From Brucellaceae bacterium (GTDB taxonomy: Bacteria; Pseudomonadota; Alphaproteobacteria; Rhizobiales; Rhizobiaceae): a DNA stretch of 64,000 bases. Made by a program: the position numbers and the translations under genes. A model generated the notes under the pieces. That model did not search any database. It was not told the origin of the DNA and worked only from the letters and a program-made list of their open reading frames with translations. The stretch covers positions 1-64,000 of the forward strand of contig JACKJV010000003.1 of NCBI GenBank assembly GCA_020637775.1, in the 5' to 3' direction. Below, piece after piece: positions 41,778 through 50,497 of this stretch (positions are counted from its first letter, which is position 1; each line of letters opens with the position of its first letter).

Positions 41778-43208
41778 TCAGACGTTGAGAAGCAGGAACT
41801 CGCGTTCCCACGGGCTGATCACCTGCATGAAGGTCTCGAACTCGCCGCGCTTGATGGCGGCATAGGTGCCCACGAAGCTGCCGCCCAGCAGTTCGCCCAG
41901 CGCCGTATCGGCCTCGAACAGCGCCGTTGCCTCGATCAGGCCGCGCGGCAATTCGATGTCGGCCTCGTTGGCCGAGTGGCCTGCCGGTTCCTTCGGCGTC
42001 AGCTTCTGCCGCATCCCGATCAGGCCGCAGGCCAGCGAAGCCGCCAGCGCCAGGTAAGGATTGGCGTCGGAGGAGGGGATACGGTTCTCCACCCGTCGCG
42101 CCGCCGGGTCGGAGCGTGGAATGCGGAAGGCGGTCGTCCGGTTGTCATAGCCCCATTCCACGTTGACCGGAGCAGTCACCCCCTTGGTCAGTCGCCGGTA
42201 GGAATTGACATAGGGCGCGAACATGACCAGCGCGTTGGGCACATGCCGCTGCATGCCGCCGATGAAATGGCGGAAGGCTTCGCTCTCCGAGCCATCCTCG
42301 TTGGTGAAGATGTTGCGCCCGGTCTCCTTGTCGATGATCGACTGGTGGATGTGCATGGCCGAGCCGGGCTGGCCCTGGATCGGCTTGGCCATGAAGGTGG
42401 CGTACATGTCGTGCTTGAGCGCGGCTTCGCGAAGGGTGCGCTTGAACATGAACACCTGGTCGGCCAGTTCCACCGGGTCGCCATGGCGCAGGTTGATCTC
42501 GAGCTGTCCGGCGCCCTCTTCGTGGATCAGCGTGTCGATTTCCAGCCCCTGGCCTTCCGAAAAGTGATAGATGTCGTCGATCAATTCGTCGAATTCGTTG
42601 ATGCCGGCGATGGAATAGCCCTGTCCGCCGCCGATCGGCCGGCCCGAACGCCCCAGCGGCGGCGTCAGCGGGTAGTCCGGATCGGTGTTCTTGGAGACGA
42701 GATAGAACTCGATCTCCGGCGCCACGACCGGTTTCAGCCCGATGGCCTCATAGGCCCGGATCACCCGCTTGAGCACGTTGCGCGGCGCGAATTCCACCTC
42801 GCGTCCGTCCTGATGCACCATGTCGCAGATCACCTGCGCCGTCGGGTCGCTCTCCCATGGCACCACCGCCAGCGTGGAGAGATCCGGCATCAGCTTGAGG
42901 TCGCCGTCATCCTCGGGATAGCGGAATGTGTCGCTCTCCTCCGGATAGTCCCCTGAGATTGTCGTCATGAAGATGGCGGAAGGCAGCGCCAGAGACGTGT
43001 TGGACGTGAACTTCTTCGACGGCATCATCTTGCCGCGTGCAACGCCGGCCTGGTCGGGCGTGATGCACTCGATGTCCTCGATCCCGCGCCATTCGAGCCA
43101 GCCGTCTGCCTCTTTCCACGATTTCACGCCACGCAGATTGTTGACGAATTTCGGCGGCCGGGCACGCCTTGCCGACGTTTCGCGCACATCCCTTTTTTCG
43201 GAAGCCAT
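41778..43208 (-). CDS. puuA: Glutamine synthetase family protein, gamma-glutamylputrescine synthetase-like
   Basis: 476 residues with the glutamine synthetase catalytic fold: APEIEFYLV (metal-binding Glu), EEGAGQLEINL, GSAMHIHQSI and PRSDPAARRVENRIPSSDAN split over the C-half. Its spacing and N-terminus fit the PuuA/GlnA-like subgroup rather than nitrogen-assimilatory GlnA. It would ligate glutamate to putrescine with ATP. It forms a two-gene operon with puuB and has a paralogue at 46.6 kb. Confidence 0.92.
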   Translation of the reverse strand: MASEKRDVRETSARRARPPKFVNNLRGVKSWKEADGWLEWRGIEDIECITPDQAGVARGKMMPSKKFTSNTSLALPSAIFMTTISGDYPEESDTFRYPEDDGDLKLMPDLSTLAVVPWESDPTAQVICDMVHQDGREVEFAPRNVLKRVIRAYEAIGLKPVVAPEIEFYLVSKNTDPDYPLTPPLGRSGRPIGGGQGYSIAGINEFDELIDDIYHFSEGQGLEIDTLIHEEGAGQLEINLRHGDPVELADQVFMFKRTLREAALKHDMYATFMAKPIQGQPGSAMHIHQSIIDKETGRNIFTNEDGSESEAFRHFIGGMQRHVPNALVMFAPYVNSYRRLTKGVTAPVNVEWGYDNRTTAFRIPRSDPAARRVENRIPSSDANPYLALAASLACGLIGMRQKLTPKEPAGHSANEADIELPRGLIEATALFEADTALGELLGGSFVGTYAAIKRGEFETFMQVISPWEREFLLLNV

Positions 43209-43274
43209 ACATCACCGGTTCTGGTTGAGACGGTGCGAATATAGGAGATGGAGCGACAGAAAGGGAAGGGGGGC

Positions 43275-43688
43275 CTAGTCTTGTGTGCCGAGCAGGGAAA
43301 AAACGGCCTGTTCCAGCCGGTCGGGAATGATCGGTTTGCGCAGGATCATGTCGGCGGGCACATCTTCCGGCACGGTTTCGTCACCGATGACGATCAGCTT
43401 CGCCCGGTTGCGTCCCGCCAGGATGCCGGCATGGCGTCGGCACAAGTCAGCCGCCCTCGTACAATCGAGGATGACCAGGTCCGGCATCTCGCCATCGGCG
43501 ACAGGGGCCAGCGCCGCCATGTCGAGCGAGCGGCAGGCAATGCCCATGCGCCGCAGCGTGCCCTCGATGACGATCCGGCTGACCGCGTCCGCCGTCATGA
43601 CGAGAACGCCGCCCCCTGTGCGTTTGCGAAAGGCCGGCTGCCCGGACATTGAGATGCTGAGCCCGTAGGAAAATTTGCCCGATGTCAT
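43275..43688 (-). CDS. Stand-alone receiver-like protein
   Basis: 137 residues resembling a response-regulator receiver domain without output domain. Asp75 in LVILDCT corresponds to the phosphorylation site and Lys118 in LRKPI to the conserved Lys-Pro. The N-terminal acidic pair is weak (TADA, only one Asp), so phosphorylation is uncertain. Upstream 43689-43876 is AT-rich around 43760-43800. No kinase is adjacent. Confidence 0.65.
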   Translation of the reverse strand: MTSGKFSYGLSISMSGQPAFRKRTGGGVLVMTADAVSRIVIEGTLRRMGIACRSLDMAALAPVADGEMPDLVILDCTRAADLCRRHAGILAGRNRAKLIVIGDETVPEDVPADMILRKPIIPDRLEQAVFSLLGTQD

Positions 43689-43809
43689 GGTTGAAACTTC
43701 GCTTCGAAATGTATGCCCGGAATATCTAGCGCGGGCTCTTTAAACCATGTTGTATCGGGTTGCCAGAATGCAATCTGTAATTTAATAAAAACGTGATCAC
43801 GGATGACGC

Positions 43810-43836
43810 AAAAAGCCGCGTCCTTGCGAACGCGGC
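43810..43836 (-). terminator. Intrinsic terminator of the 83-residue ORF
   Basis: On the minus strand a 7-bp stem GCCGCGT/ACGCGGC with an 8-base loop is followed directly by TTTTT. It lies 40 bases past the stop of the small ORF at 43877, which it should terminate. Confidence 0.85.
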
Positions 43837-43876
43837 CTGTTGCGGGACCTGTTCCCGGATGCCGGGATGCGGCGGA

Positions 43877-44128
43877 TCACTCTTCGCCGGGGGCGCCCCC
43901 GTTGGTCACGATCACCGGGATCAGCAGATCGCCCCAATTGCCATTGCCGCAGTGATGGCGCGCCGAGCGCACCAGTTCCACCGAAACGCCGGCCTCGACC
44001 GCCTTCATCACCGACTGGTTGAGCCGGTGCAGGTCGTTGGCGACCATGCGGATCACCGCCTGCTGGTCCATGTTCATGGCCGAAGCCTGTTCCTCGGCGC
44101 GTTCCTTGACTCGCGTTTTCGGTGCCAT
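43877..44128 (-). CDS. Small uncharacterised protein (83 aa)
   Basis: I do not recognise the family. The start at 44128 is supported by AGGAGAGACAG immediately upstream. Sequence: Lys/Glu-rich N-terminus, an amphipathic helical segment (about 18-50, AVIRMVANDLHRLNQ), then VELVRSARHHCGNGNWGDLL and a hydrophobic LIPVIVTNGG close to the C-terminus. It has a strong terminator and is divergent from the XRE regulator, sharing its intergenic region, so it may be under that regulator's control. Longer in-frame starts up to 44479 cross the promoter region and are rejected. Confidence 0.75.
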   Translation of the reverse strand: MAPKTRVKERAEEQASAMNMDQQAVIRMVANDLHRLNQSVMKAVEAGVSVELVRSARHHCGNGNWGDLLIPVIVTNGGAPGEE

Positions 44129-44403
44129 CTGTCTCTCCTTGTCACCGGGCAGCCGGATCAGTTGTGAAGTCCTTGCGCTTTTAACAGAAGCCGAACCGGC
44201 CGGTCCTGTCTGCGGCGTCCTTGAGTTCAAGCTAGCCATCGCAACGCCGTTATGCGAGGGAAAACAGCCGTTTCGAGGCCTGAATCGGGTCAAGCTGTAC
44301 AGGCTTTGACGAAATGGCATTGTAAGAATGTAAAACTTGTAAAATCCACAATGTGGCTCTAATCTGTAAACTTGTGTAAAGCCTGGAACGTGGGGGTGCC
44401 GCC
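44129..44403. promoter_or_regulatory. Divergent promoter with repeated TGTAAA(A)CTTGT operators
   Basis: TGTAAAACTTGT (44329-44340) and TGTAAACTTGT (44375-44385) are near-identical sites 46 bases apart, each followed by further GTAAA-like sequence. They lie just upstream of the regulator's TTG start and resemble the A/T-rich half-sites (TTTGCAAA-like) reported for RamB/ScfR-type regulators only loosely. Autoregulation and control of the divergent small ORF are plausible. Confidence 0.55.
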
Positions 44404-45852
44404 TTGGCGGAGCAGAAAATTTTCGTCGGACCCCGCATTCGCCGGATCCGCAATGCCAAGGGCCTGACCCAGACGGCAATGGCCGAGGCGCTGGGCATTT
44501 CTCCGTCCTATCTGAACCTGATCGAGCGCAACCAGCGCCCGCTCACCGTCCAGCTCATTCTCAAGCTGGCTTCTGTCTACAAGATCGACCCTGACGAATT
44601 GCAGGGCGAGACCGGCGCGTCGCTGGCCGCGCTGCGCGAGGTGTTCGCCGATCCGTTGCTTGCCGGTGAACTGCCGGGCGAACAGGAACTGATGGAAATC
44701 GCCGAGGCCGCGCCGAATGTCTCGGCAGCGGTCGTCAAGCTTTATCGCGCCTATCGCGAACAGGCCGAACGGCTGACCGATCTCTCCGACCTCCTGGCCC
44801 GTGAAGGCCATGCCACCGCCCTGTCGGGCGCGCGCCTGCCCATCGACGAGGTGCATGAGGTGCTGGAGCCGCGGGCCAATCACTATCCGGTCCTGGAGGA
44901 AGAGGCGGAAGCCTTCACCAGCCTGCTTCAGCCGGGTGACGACCTGATGGGTGCCCTGAAGGCATGGATGCGCACGGAACTGGGAATCACGGTGCGTGTC
45001 CTGCCGGTCGCGACCATGCCCAACTGGCGCCGCCGCTTCGACCGCCATTCGCAGCGCCTGTTCCTGTCCGAGCGGCTTTCGCCCTTCGACCAGCTGCGCG
45101 AAGTGGCCATGGAGGCGGTACTGCTGCGCATGAATGTCGCCATTGCCCGCGAGATCGAGGCGCTCAAACTGTCCACCGACGAGGCCCGCCGGCTCGCTCG
45201 CTTCGAAATGGCGCGCTACGCTGCCCATGCGCTGATGATGCCGTACCAGCCCTTTCTGCAGGCGGCACAGAAGGCGCGATACGACATGGACGTGCTCCGC
45301 TCGCGCTTTGGCGTTTCATTCGAGCAGGCGGCCAACCGGCTGACCATGCTGGGGCGGCAGGGTCAGGCAGGCATTCCCTTCTTCATGCTGGAGGTGGACA
45401 ATGCCGGCCACCGCTTCCGGCGCGCGGGCGCCCAGGGTTTCCCCCAGCAGCGCTTCGGCGGCATGTGTCCCAAGCTTGCCATCCACGCCGCCTTCACCCA
45501 GCCCGGCCAGATTTTCGTCGAGGCCGTTGTCATGCCCGATGGCGCTGAATTCCTCACCGTGGCGCGCACGCTGGAAGGCCCGCAGGGCGCCTTTGCCGAG
45601 CGGCCGCGCCGCACCGCCATCCTTCTGGGCTGCGACATCGCCTTCAAGGATGAGATCATCTATGGCGGCGCGCTGCCGGGCGTCGTGCCCGGCGTCACGC
45701 CCAGGAACGGCCAGGTTCCGGCCACGCCCGTCGGGCCGGCCTGCCGCCTGTGCGAACGCTCCGGCTGCCTTGCCCGCGCCGAGCCGCCGATCACTCGCCC
45801 CCTGGGGCTGGACGAGATGGTGACCGGGCTCTCCGCATTCGATTTTCAGTGA
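44404..45852 (+). CDS. XRE-family short-chain fatty acyl regulator (ScfR/RamB-like)
   Basis: 482 residues. An XRE helix-turn-helix fills about 8-65 (LTQTAMAEALGISPSYLNLIERNQR split over the helices). An ImmA/IrrE-like domain follows (about 160-300) and a C-terminal DUF2083-like domain ends with PVGPACRLCERSGCLARAEPP, the Cys-rich motif typical of this group. The HEXXH zinc-protease motif expected in ImmA domains reads LREVAMEAVLLRM, so proteolysis is unlikely. Related regulators control glyoxylate and propionyl-CoA metabolism. The start is a TTG with GTGGGGG upstream. Confidence 0.9.
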   Translation: MAEQKIFVGPRIRRIRNAKGLTQTAMAEALGISPSYLNLIERNQRPLTVQLILKLASVYKIDPDELQGETGASLAALREVFADPLLAGELPGEQELMEIAEAAPNVSAAVVKLYRAYREQAERLTDLSDLLAREGHATALSGARLPIDEVHEVLEPRANHYPVLEEEAEAFTSLLQPGDDLMGALKAWMRTELGITVRVLPVATMPNWRRRFDRHSQRLFLSERLSPFDQLREVAMEAVLLRMNVAIAREIEALKLSTDEARRLARFEMARYAAHALMMPYQPFLQAAQKARYDMDVLRSRFGVSFEQAANRLTMLGRQGQAGIPFFMLEVDNAGHRFRRAGAQGFPQQRFGGMCPKLAIHAAFTQPGQIFVEAVVMPDGAEFLTVARTLEGPQGAFAERPRRTAILLGCDIAFKDEIIYGGALPGVVPGVTPRNGQVPATPVGPACRLCERSGCLARAEPPITRPLGLDEMVTGLSAFDFQ

Positions 45853-46442
45853 GCCCGGCGGCGCGCTGCCATGATGCGCGCCACTTCCATCGCGGCCAGA
45901 AGGCCCGTCACGCTCCAGAACAGCCCACCGCCACGGGTCTGAAGGTACCAGTGCCACGCCGCGAAGGCCGCGGCCGGCCAGGTCAGCCGCTGGACCGGCT
46001 TCCACAATGGTCCGAGCCGCGCCCTGATCGCGGGCACCGACGAGATGGCAGGCGGCAGCAGCAGGACGAAGGCCACCCAGCCCGTCCAGATGCTGGTCCA
46101 TGCCAGCCCCTGGATCACGTAGTCGAGCCGCCCGAGCGCCAGCACCGTTCCCGCCATGTGCAGCGCGGCGAAACCGAAGGCGGCAAGGCCGAAGTCGCGG
46201 CGCATGGCCGCCAGCCCTGCCGGCAGACGCCCTGCGGGCATCAGGCGTTGCAGCGGCGCAACCGCCAGCGTCGCCGCCAGCAGCAAGGCGGCGGCCAGGC
46301 CGCTCGGCTCCAGAATGTGCCGCCATTGCCAGCCGCCGTTCAGGACCATGGCGAGGAGCCAGCCGGCGCCGGCCATCGCGGCAAGGCGGAACAGGATATG
46401 GACAGGGCGGATGTTCGGAGGAACCGGCATGACGTCACCCAT
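45846..46442 (-). CDS. msrQ: MsrQ-like heme-binding ferric-reductase-type membrane protein
   Basis: 198 residues, six or so hydrophobic segments and conserved His residues (for example in ALHMAGTVLAL and AWHWYLQTR) match MsrQ/YedZ. MsrQ passes electrons from the quinone pool to the periplasmic methionine-sulfoxide reductase MsrP. No msrP is adjacent, so the partner must be elsewhere. The stop overlaps the stop of the convergent XRE gene. Start at 46442 or 46430; neither has a strong ribosome-binding site. A much longer open frame (to 48191) is antisense to the next gene and is not credible. Confidence 0.82.
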   Translation of the reverse strand: MGDVMPVPPNIRPVHILFRLAAMAGAGWLLAMVLNGGWQWRHILEPSGLAAALLLAATLAVAPLQRLMPAGRLPAGLAAMRRDFGLAAFGFAALHMAGTVLALGRLDYVIQGLAWTSIWTGWVAFVLLLPPAISSVPAIRARLGPLWKPVQRLTWPAAAFAAWHWYLQTRGGGLFWSVTGLLAAMEVARIMAARRRAH

Positions 46443-46613
46443 AGCGCCAGACGTTTCGCCCGAACAGGTTTTTCGACAGAGCTTAAGTGATGGCGGCCGA
46501 GTTGACAGATCGTCGGGCGCCCGGGCAGTCTGGCGCGTCGTCAACAATTGCGGGTATTCATCTTGGAACACGGGGTCACTGCCGCCACGGCGGTCAATCT
46601 GAACGGTCAGGGC

Positions 46614-48008
46614 ATGGATGCAAAGAACATGGTACCCGATACCGGCACCCCCGACGGTTTCATCTCCCCGGAACACAAGGCCGAATACGAAACCTTCGTC
46701 GCCGCCCATCCGGACCTGGAGGTGGTCGAGTTCCTGATGGTTGATCCCAATGGCGTCATGCGCGGCAAGTGGGCGCCGGCGGATGCGCTGAAAAAGGCGT
46801 TTCAGGAGGGCGTGAACTTTCCCATGTCGCTGCACGGGCTGGATGTCTGGGGCCGTGAGGTGGAGGAAACCGGCCTGCATATCGAGACCGGCGACCAGGA
46901 CGGCTATTGCCGCGCCACGCGCGGTTCGCTGTCCATCGTCCCCTGGGCCAAGCGCAAGACGGCACAGGTCCTCTTGCAGACATTCACGCCGGAGGGTGAG
47001 CCCTTCATGGCCGATCCGCGTCAGGTGCTGAAGGCCAAGGTGGCCGAGGCGAATGCCAGGGGCCTGTTTCCGGTCGTGGCCTTCGAACTGGAATTCTATC
47101 TTCTGGAACCCGGCACCGACTGGGATGACGGCATGCCGGCGCCCGTCGGCGCCATGGGCGGGCCGGACCGGTTGCGCATGTACGGCCTCGACGACCTGGC
47201 CGAGCATGCCGCGCTTTTCGATATGATCCGCGATGCCGCCGCAGCGCAGAACCTGCCCATCGACACGATCATCAAGGAGGCCGCGCCCGGCCAGTTCGAG
47301 GTCAATCTCAAGCACCGTGACGATGCCTTGCGCGCCGCCGACGACGTCATCAAGCTGCGCCGCATCGTCATGGGCTGCGCCCGCGCGCACGGTTTGCAGG
47401 CCACGTTCATGGCCAAGCCCTTCATCGAATATGCCGGCAACGGCATGCATGTGCATACCTCCGTGCTGGACGCGGCCGGCATCAACATCTTCTCCGGCGA
47501 GGGCGGCCGCCAGCGCCTGGAATACGCGGTGACCGGCCTTCTGAAGACCATGCCGGAAGCCCTGCTGATGTTCATCAACACCTGGAACGGCTTTCGCCGC
47601 ATCACGCCGGGCTCCTATGCGCCCACGCGCGCCGTCTGGGCGGAGAACAACCGCTCGGTCGCCGTGCGCATCCCGGTCTCCAACGAGGCGAACCGGCGCA
47701 TCGAGCATCGCATCGCCGGCGCCGATGCCAATCCCTACCTGGTCATGACCGCCATCGTCGAGGCGATCATGGAAGGGCTGGAACAGCGCGTTCCCCCGCC
47801 CCCGCCGGTGGAAGGCAACGCCTATGACGAGGACGGTCTGTCGCTGCCCGACGACATGGACGACGCGCTTCAACTGATGGACCGTGGCGGTTTCGCCGCC
47901 CGCGCCATGGGCCCCTTGCTGGCCAAGGTTTTCAAGGATCTCAAGAGGGCTGAAATCCTGGCTTTCTGGCAGGAGATCACGCCGTTGGAACGCACCAGTT
48001 ATCTCTAG
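46614..48008 (+). CDS. Glutamine synthetase family protein (second PuuA-like paralogue)
   Basis: 464 residues from the ATG at 46614 (in-frame TTG starts at 46548 and 46563 are alternatives). Glutamine synthetase motifs: VAFELEFYLLEP, EAAPGQFEVNLKH, GMHVHTSVLD and RIPVSNEANRRIEHRIAGADAN split along the C-half. It precedes potF by 118 bases on the same strand, so a gamma-glutamylpolyamine synthetase working on imported putrescine or related amines is likely. It differs clearly from the copy at 41778, suggesting a different substrate. Confidence 0.9.
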   Translation: MDAKNMVPDTGTPDGFISPEHKAEYETFVAAHPDLEVVEFLMVDPNGVMRGKWAPADALKKAFQEGVNFPMSLHGLDVWGREVEETGLHIETGDQDGYCRATRGSLSIVPWAKRKTAQVLLQTFTPEGEPFMADPRQVLKAKVAEANARGLFPVVAFELEFYLLEPGTDWDDGMPAPVGAMGGPDRLRMYGLDDLAEHAALFDMIRDAAAAQNLPIDTIIKEAAPGQFEVNLKHRDDALRAADDVIKLRRIVMGCARAHGLQATFMAKPFIEYAGNGMHVHTSVLDAAGINIFSGEGGRQRLEYAVTGLLKTMPEALLMFINTWNGFRRITPGSYAPTRAVWAENNRSVAVRIPVSNEANRRIEHRIAGADANPYLVMTAIVEAIMEGLEQRVPPPPPVEGNAYDEDGLSLPDDMDDALQLMDRGGFAARAMGPLLAKVFKDLKRAEILAFWQEITPLERTSYL

Positions 48009-48126
48009 GCCGCGTTCCGGAAAAACCGGCTTGAGCAACGCGGTAAAGGCCAATAGGCTTTCAATCAGAACCGGCCGCAGCGATACCGTGAAGAGAGCCG
48101 GACGACCCTTCGAAGAGGAGAGCAGA

Positions 48127-49227
48127 ATGACCCGATCCACCCTGTTCATGTCCGCCGTTTCGGCGCTTGCGCTCGGCCTTGCCGCCGGCAATGCAGCCGC
48201 CCAGGAGCGCGTTGTGAACGTCTACAACTGGTCCGACTATATCGACGAATCGATCCTGGAGGACTTCACCAAGGAAACCGGCATCAAGGTCGTCTACGAC
48301 GTCTTCGATTCCAACGAGATTCTCGAAACCAAGCTGCTGGCCGGCGGCACCGGCTATGATGTCGTCGTGCCCACCGGCACCTTCCTCGCCCGCCAGATCC
48401 AGGCCGGCGTCTTCCAGAAACTCGACAAGTCGAAACTGCCCAATCTCGAAAACATGTGGGACAAGATCGCCGCCCGCACCGAGAAATACGATCCGGGCAA
48501 CGACTATTCGATCAACTACATGTGGGGCACCACCGGCATCGGCTACAATGTCGCCAAGGTCCAGGAGGCACTGGGCATCGACAGCATCAATAGCTGGGAC
48601 GTTGTCTTCAATCCGGAGAAGATTTCCAAGCTGGCCGATTGCGGCGTCTACATGCTTGACGCCCCGGCAGAGATGATCCCGGCAGCGCTCAACTGGCTCG
48701 GCAAGGATCCCGATTCCAAGACCGCCGAGGATATCGAGGCCGCGCAGGCCGCGCTTGAGGCGATCCGCCCCTCCATCCGCAAGTTCCACTCGTCCGAATA
48801 CATCAACGCGCTGGCCAATGGCGACATCTGCCTCGCCGTCGGCTGGTCCGGCGACGTGTTCCAGGCCCGCGACCGCGCCGCCGAGGCCGATCAGGGCGTC
48901 GAAGTCGCCTATTCGATCCCGAAGGAAGGCGCGCAGATGTGGTTCGACCAGATGGCGATTCCCGCCGATGCGCCCCACGTCGCCGAGGCCCATGAGTTCT
49001 TGAACTACATCATGAAGCCCGAGGTCATCGCCAAGGCATCCAACTACGTCTACTACGCCAACGGCAACAAGGCCTCGCAGGAATTGCTCGACGAGGAAGT
49101 CATCGGCGATCCGGCCGTCTATCCGGACGAGGAGACCACCGACAAGCTGTTCACCACGACGCCGCCGAACAACAAGGAACAGCGGCTCATGACGCGCGCC
49201 TGGACCCGCGTCGTCACCGGCCAGTAA
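48127..49227 (+). CDS. potF: Putrescine ABC transporter, periplasmic binding protein
   Basis: 366 residues starting with a clear signal peptide (MTRSTLFMSAVSALALGLAAG, cleavage near AAAQE), then VVNVYNWSDYIDESILEDF, the PotD/PotF-type N-terminus. GVYMLDAPAEMIPAALNWLG and VGWSGDVFQA correspond to polyamine-site regions. Binds putrescine or a similar polyamine for PotGHI. The next gene follows a strong terminator, so potF may be expressed in excess of the membrane components. Confidence 0.94.
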   Translation: MTRSTLFMSAVSALALGLAAGNAAAQERVVNVYNWSDYIDESILEDFTKETGIKVVYDVFDSNEILETKLLAGGTGYDVVVPTGTFLARQIQAGVFQKLDKSKLPNLENMWDKIAARTEKYDPGNDYSINYMWGTTGIGYNVAKVQEALGIDSINSWDVVFNPEKISKLADCGVYMLDAPAEMIPAALNWLGKDPDSKTAEDIEAAQAALEAIRPSIRKFHSSEYINALANGDICLAVGWSGDVFQARDRAAEADQGVEVAYSIPKEGAQMWFDQMAIPADAPHVAEAHEFLNYIMKPEVIAKASNYVYYANGNKASQELLDEEVIGDPAVYPDEETTDKLFTTTPPNNKEQRLMTRAWTRVVTGQ

Positions 49228-49242
49228 TCGAAGGCAAGGAAA

Positions 49243-49272
49243 CCCGGCGGAGACCGTTCCGCCGGGTTTTTT
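49243..49272 (+). terminator. Strong intrinsic terminator between potF and potG
   Basis: A 9-bp perfect stem CCCGGCGGA/TCCGCCGGG with a 6-base loop is followed by TTTTTT. It lies 16 bases after the potF stop and 75 bases before potG, consistent with partial termination that raises binding-protein mRNA over transporter mRNA. Confidence 0.9.
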
Positions 49273-49346
49273 CGGAAACGGGAAAGACTTCCAGTACAGA
49301 GCGGCGCGCCGCAAGGGACGCTGTGCCGCATGAGGGGGATCAGGGG

Positions 49347-50486
49347 ATGAAATCGCTTGGCAGCATCCGCAAGAGCTTTGCGCCCTGGAATGATCCTGAC
49401 GCGAGGCCGTATATCGTCTTTCGCAACGTGACCAAGCGCTTCGGCGATTTCACCGCTGTCGACGATCTCACCTTGACCATTTATGAGCGGGAGTTCTTTG
49501 CCCTGCTTGGCGCGTCGGGCTGCGGCAAGTCCACGCTCCTGCGCATGCTGGCGGGCTTCGAGGAGCCGACATCCGGTGAAATCCTGCTCGACGGGCAGGA
49601 TTTGCGTGGCGTGCCGCCCTATCGCCGGCCCGTCAACATGATGTTCCAGTCCTACGCGCTGTTTCCGCATATGAGTGTGGAGGCAAACATCGCCTTCGGT
49701 CTCAGGCAGGATGGCATGCCGAAGCCGCAGATCAAGGAGCGGGTGGCGGAGATGCTCCGGCTGGTGAAGCTGGAGCAGTTTGCCCAGCGCAAGCCGCACC
49801 AGCTTTCCGGTGGCCAGCGCCAGCGCGTCGCGCTCGCCCGCTCGGTCGCCAAGCGGCCCAAGGTGCTGCTTCTCGATGAGCCGCTCGGCGCGCTCGACAA
49901 GAAGCTGCGCGAGGAAACCCAGTTCGAACTGATGGATCTGCAGCAGGATCTCGGCCTGACCTTCGTCGTCGTGACCCATGACCAGGAAGAGGCCATGACC
50001 ATGGCCGACCGCATTGCCGTGATGGATCACGGCAAGATCAAGCAGGTAGCGACGCCGGCCGAGGTCTACGAGGCCCCGTCATCGCGTTTCGTCGCTGACT
50101 TCATCGGCAACGTGAATATTTTCGAGGGCCAGGTCAGCGATCTTGGCGCCGATGGCGCGGTGATTGCCGGGCAGGACGGCCTGACCATCCGTGCGGCCAA
50201 TGCCGGACCGGCCCGCAAGGGCGAGACGGCCTGGTTCGCCATCCGTCCGGAAAAGATCCGCATCATGTCGCAGAAACAGGACGCTGCGCCCAACAGCATC
50301 GACGGCGAGGTCTGGGACATCGCCTATCTCGGCGATATGACCATCATCCATGTCAGGCTGGATTCCGGAAAGGTCGTGCGCGCATCCATGATCAACAGCG
50401 CCCGCGGCTCCGACAATCCGCTCACCTGGGGTGACCGCGCCTGGATCAGCTTCGATCCGGATGCTGGTGTCGTCCTGGCAAGCTGA
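49347..50486 (+). CDS. potG: Putrescine ABC transporter, ATP-binding protein
   Basis: 379 residues: Walker A GASGCGKST (about 60-68), ABC signature LSGGQRQRVAL, Walker B VLLLDEP and a C-terminal TOBE domain. GAGGGGGA (49332-49339) supports the ATG at 49347; a GTG at 49323 is in frame but less likely. ATPase of the PotFGHI system. Confidence 0.95.
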   Translation: MKSLGSIRKSFAPWNDPDARPYIVFRNVTKRFGDFTAVDDLTLTIYEREFFALLGASGCGKSTLLRMLAGFEEPTSGEILLDGQDLRGVPPYRRPVNMMFQSYALFPHMSVEANIAFGLRQDGMPKPQIKERVAEMLRLVKLEQFAQRKPHQLSGGQRQRVALARSVAKRPKVLLLDEPLGALDKKLREETQFELMDLQQDLGLTFVVVTHDQEEAMTMADRIAVMDHGKIKQVATPAEVYEAPSSRFVADFIGNVNIFEGQVSDLGADGAVIAGQDGLTIRAANAGPARKGETAWFAIRPEKIRIMSQKQDAAPNSIDGEVWDIAYLGDMTIIHVRLDSGKVVRASMINSARGSDNPLTWGDRAWISFDPDAGVVLAS

Positions 50487-50497
50487 GGGCGGCGGCC

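Noticed and set aside
45846..48191. 781-residue minus-strand frame joining msrQ to sequence antisense to the glutamine synthetase
   Set aside because: Only its last ~198 residues resemble a real protein (MsrQ). The rest is the shadow of the plus-strand glutamine synthetase.
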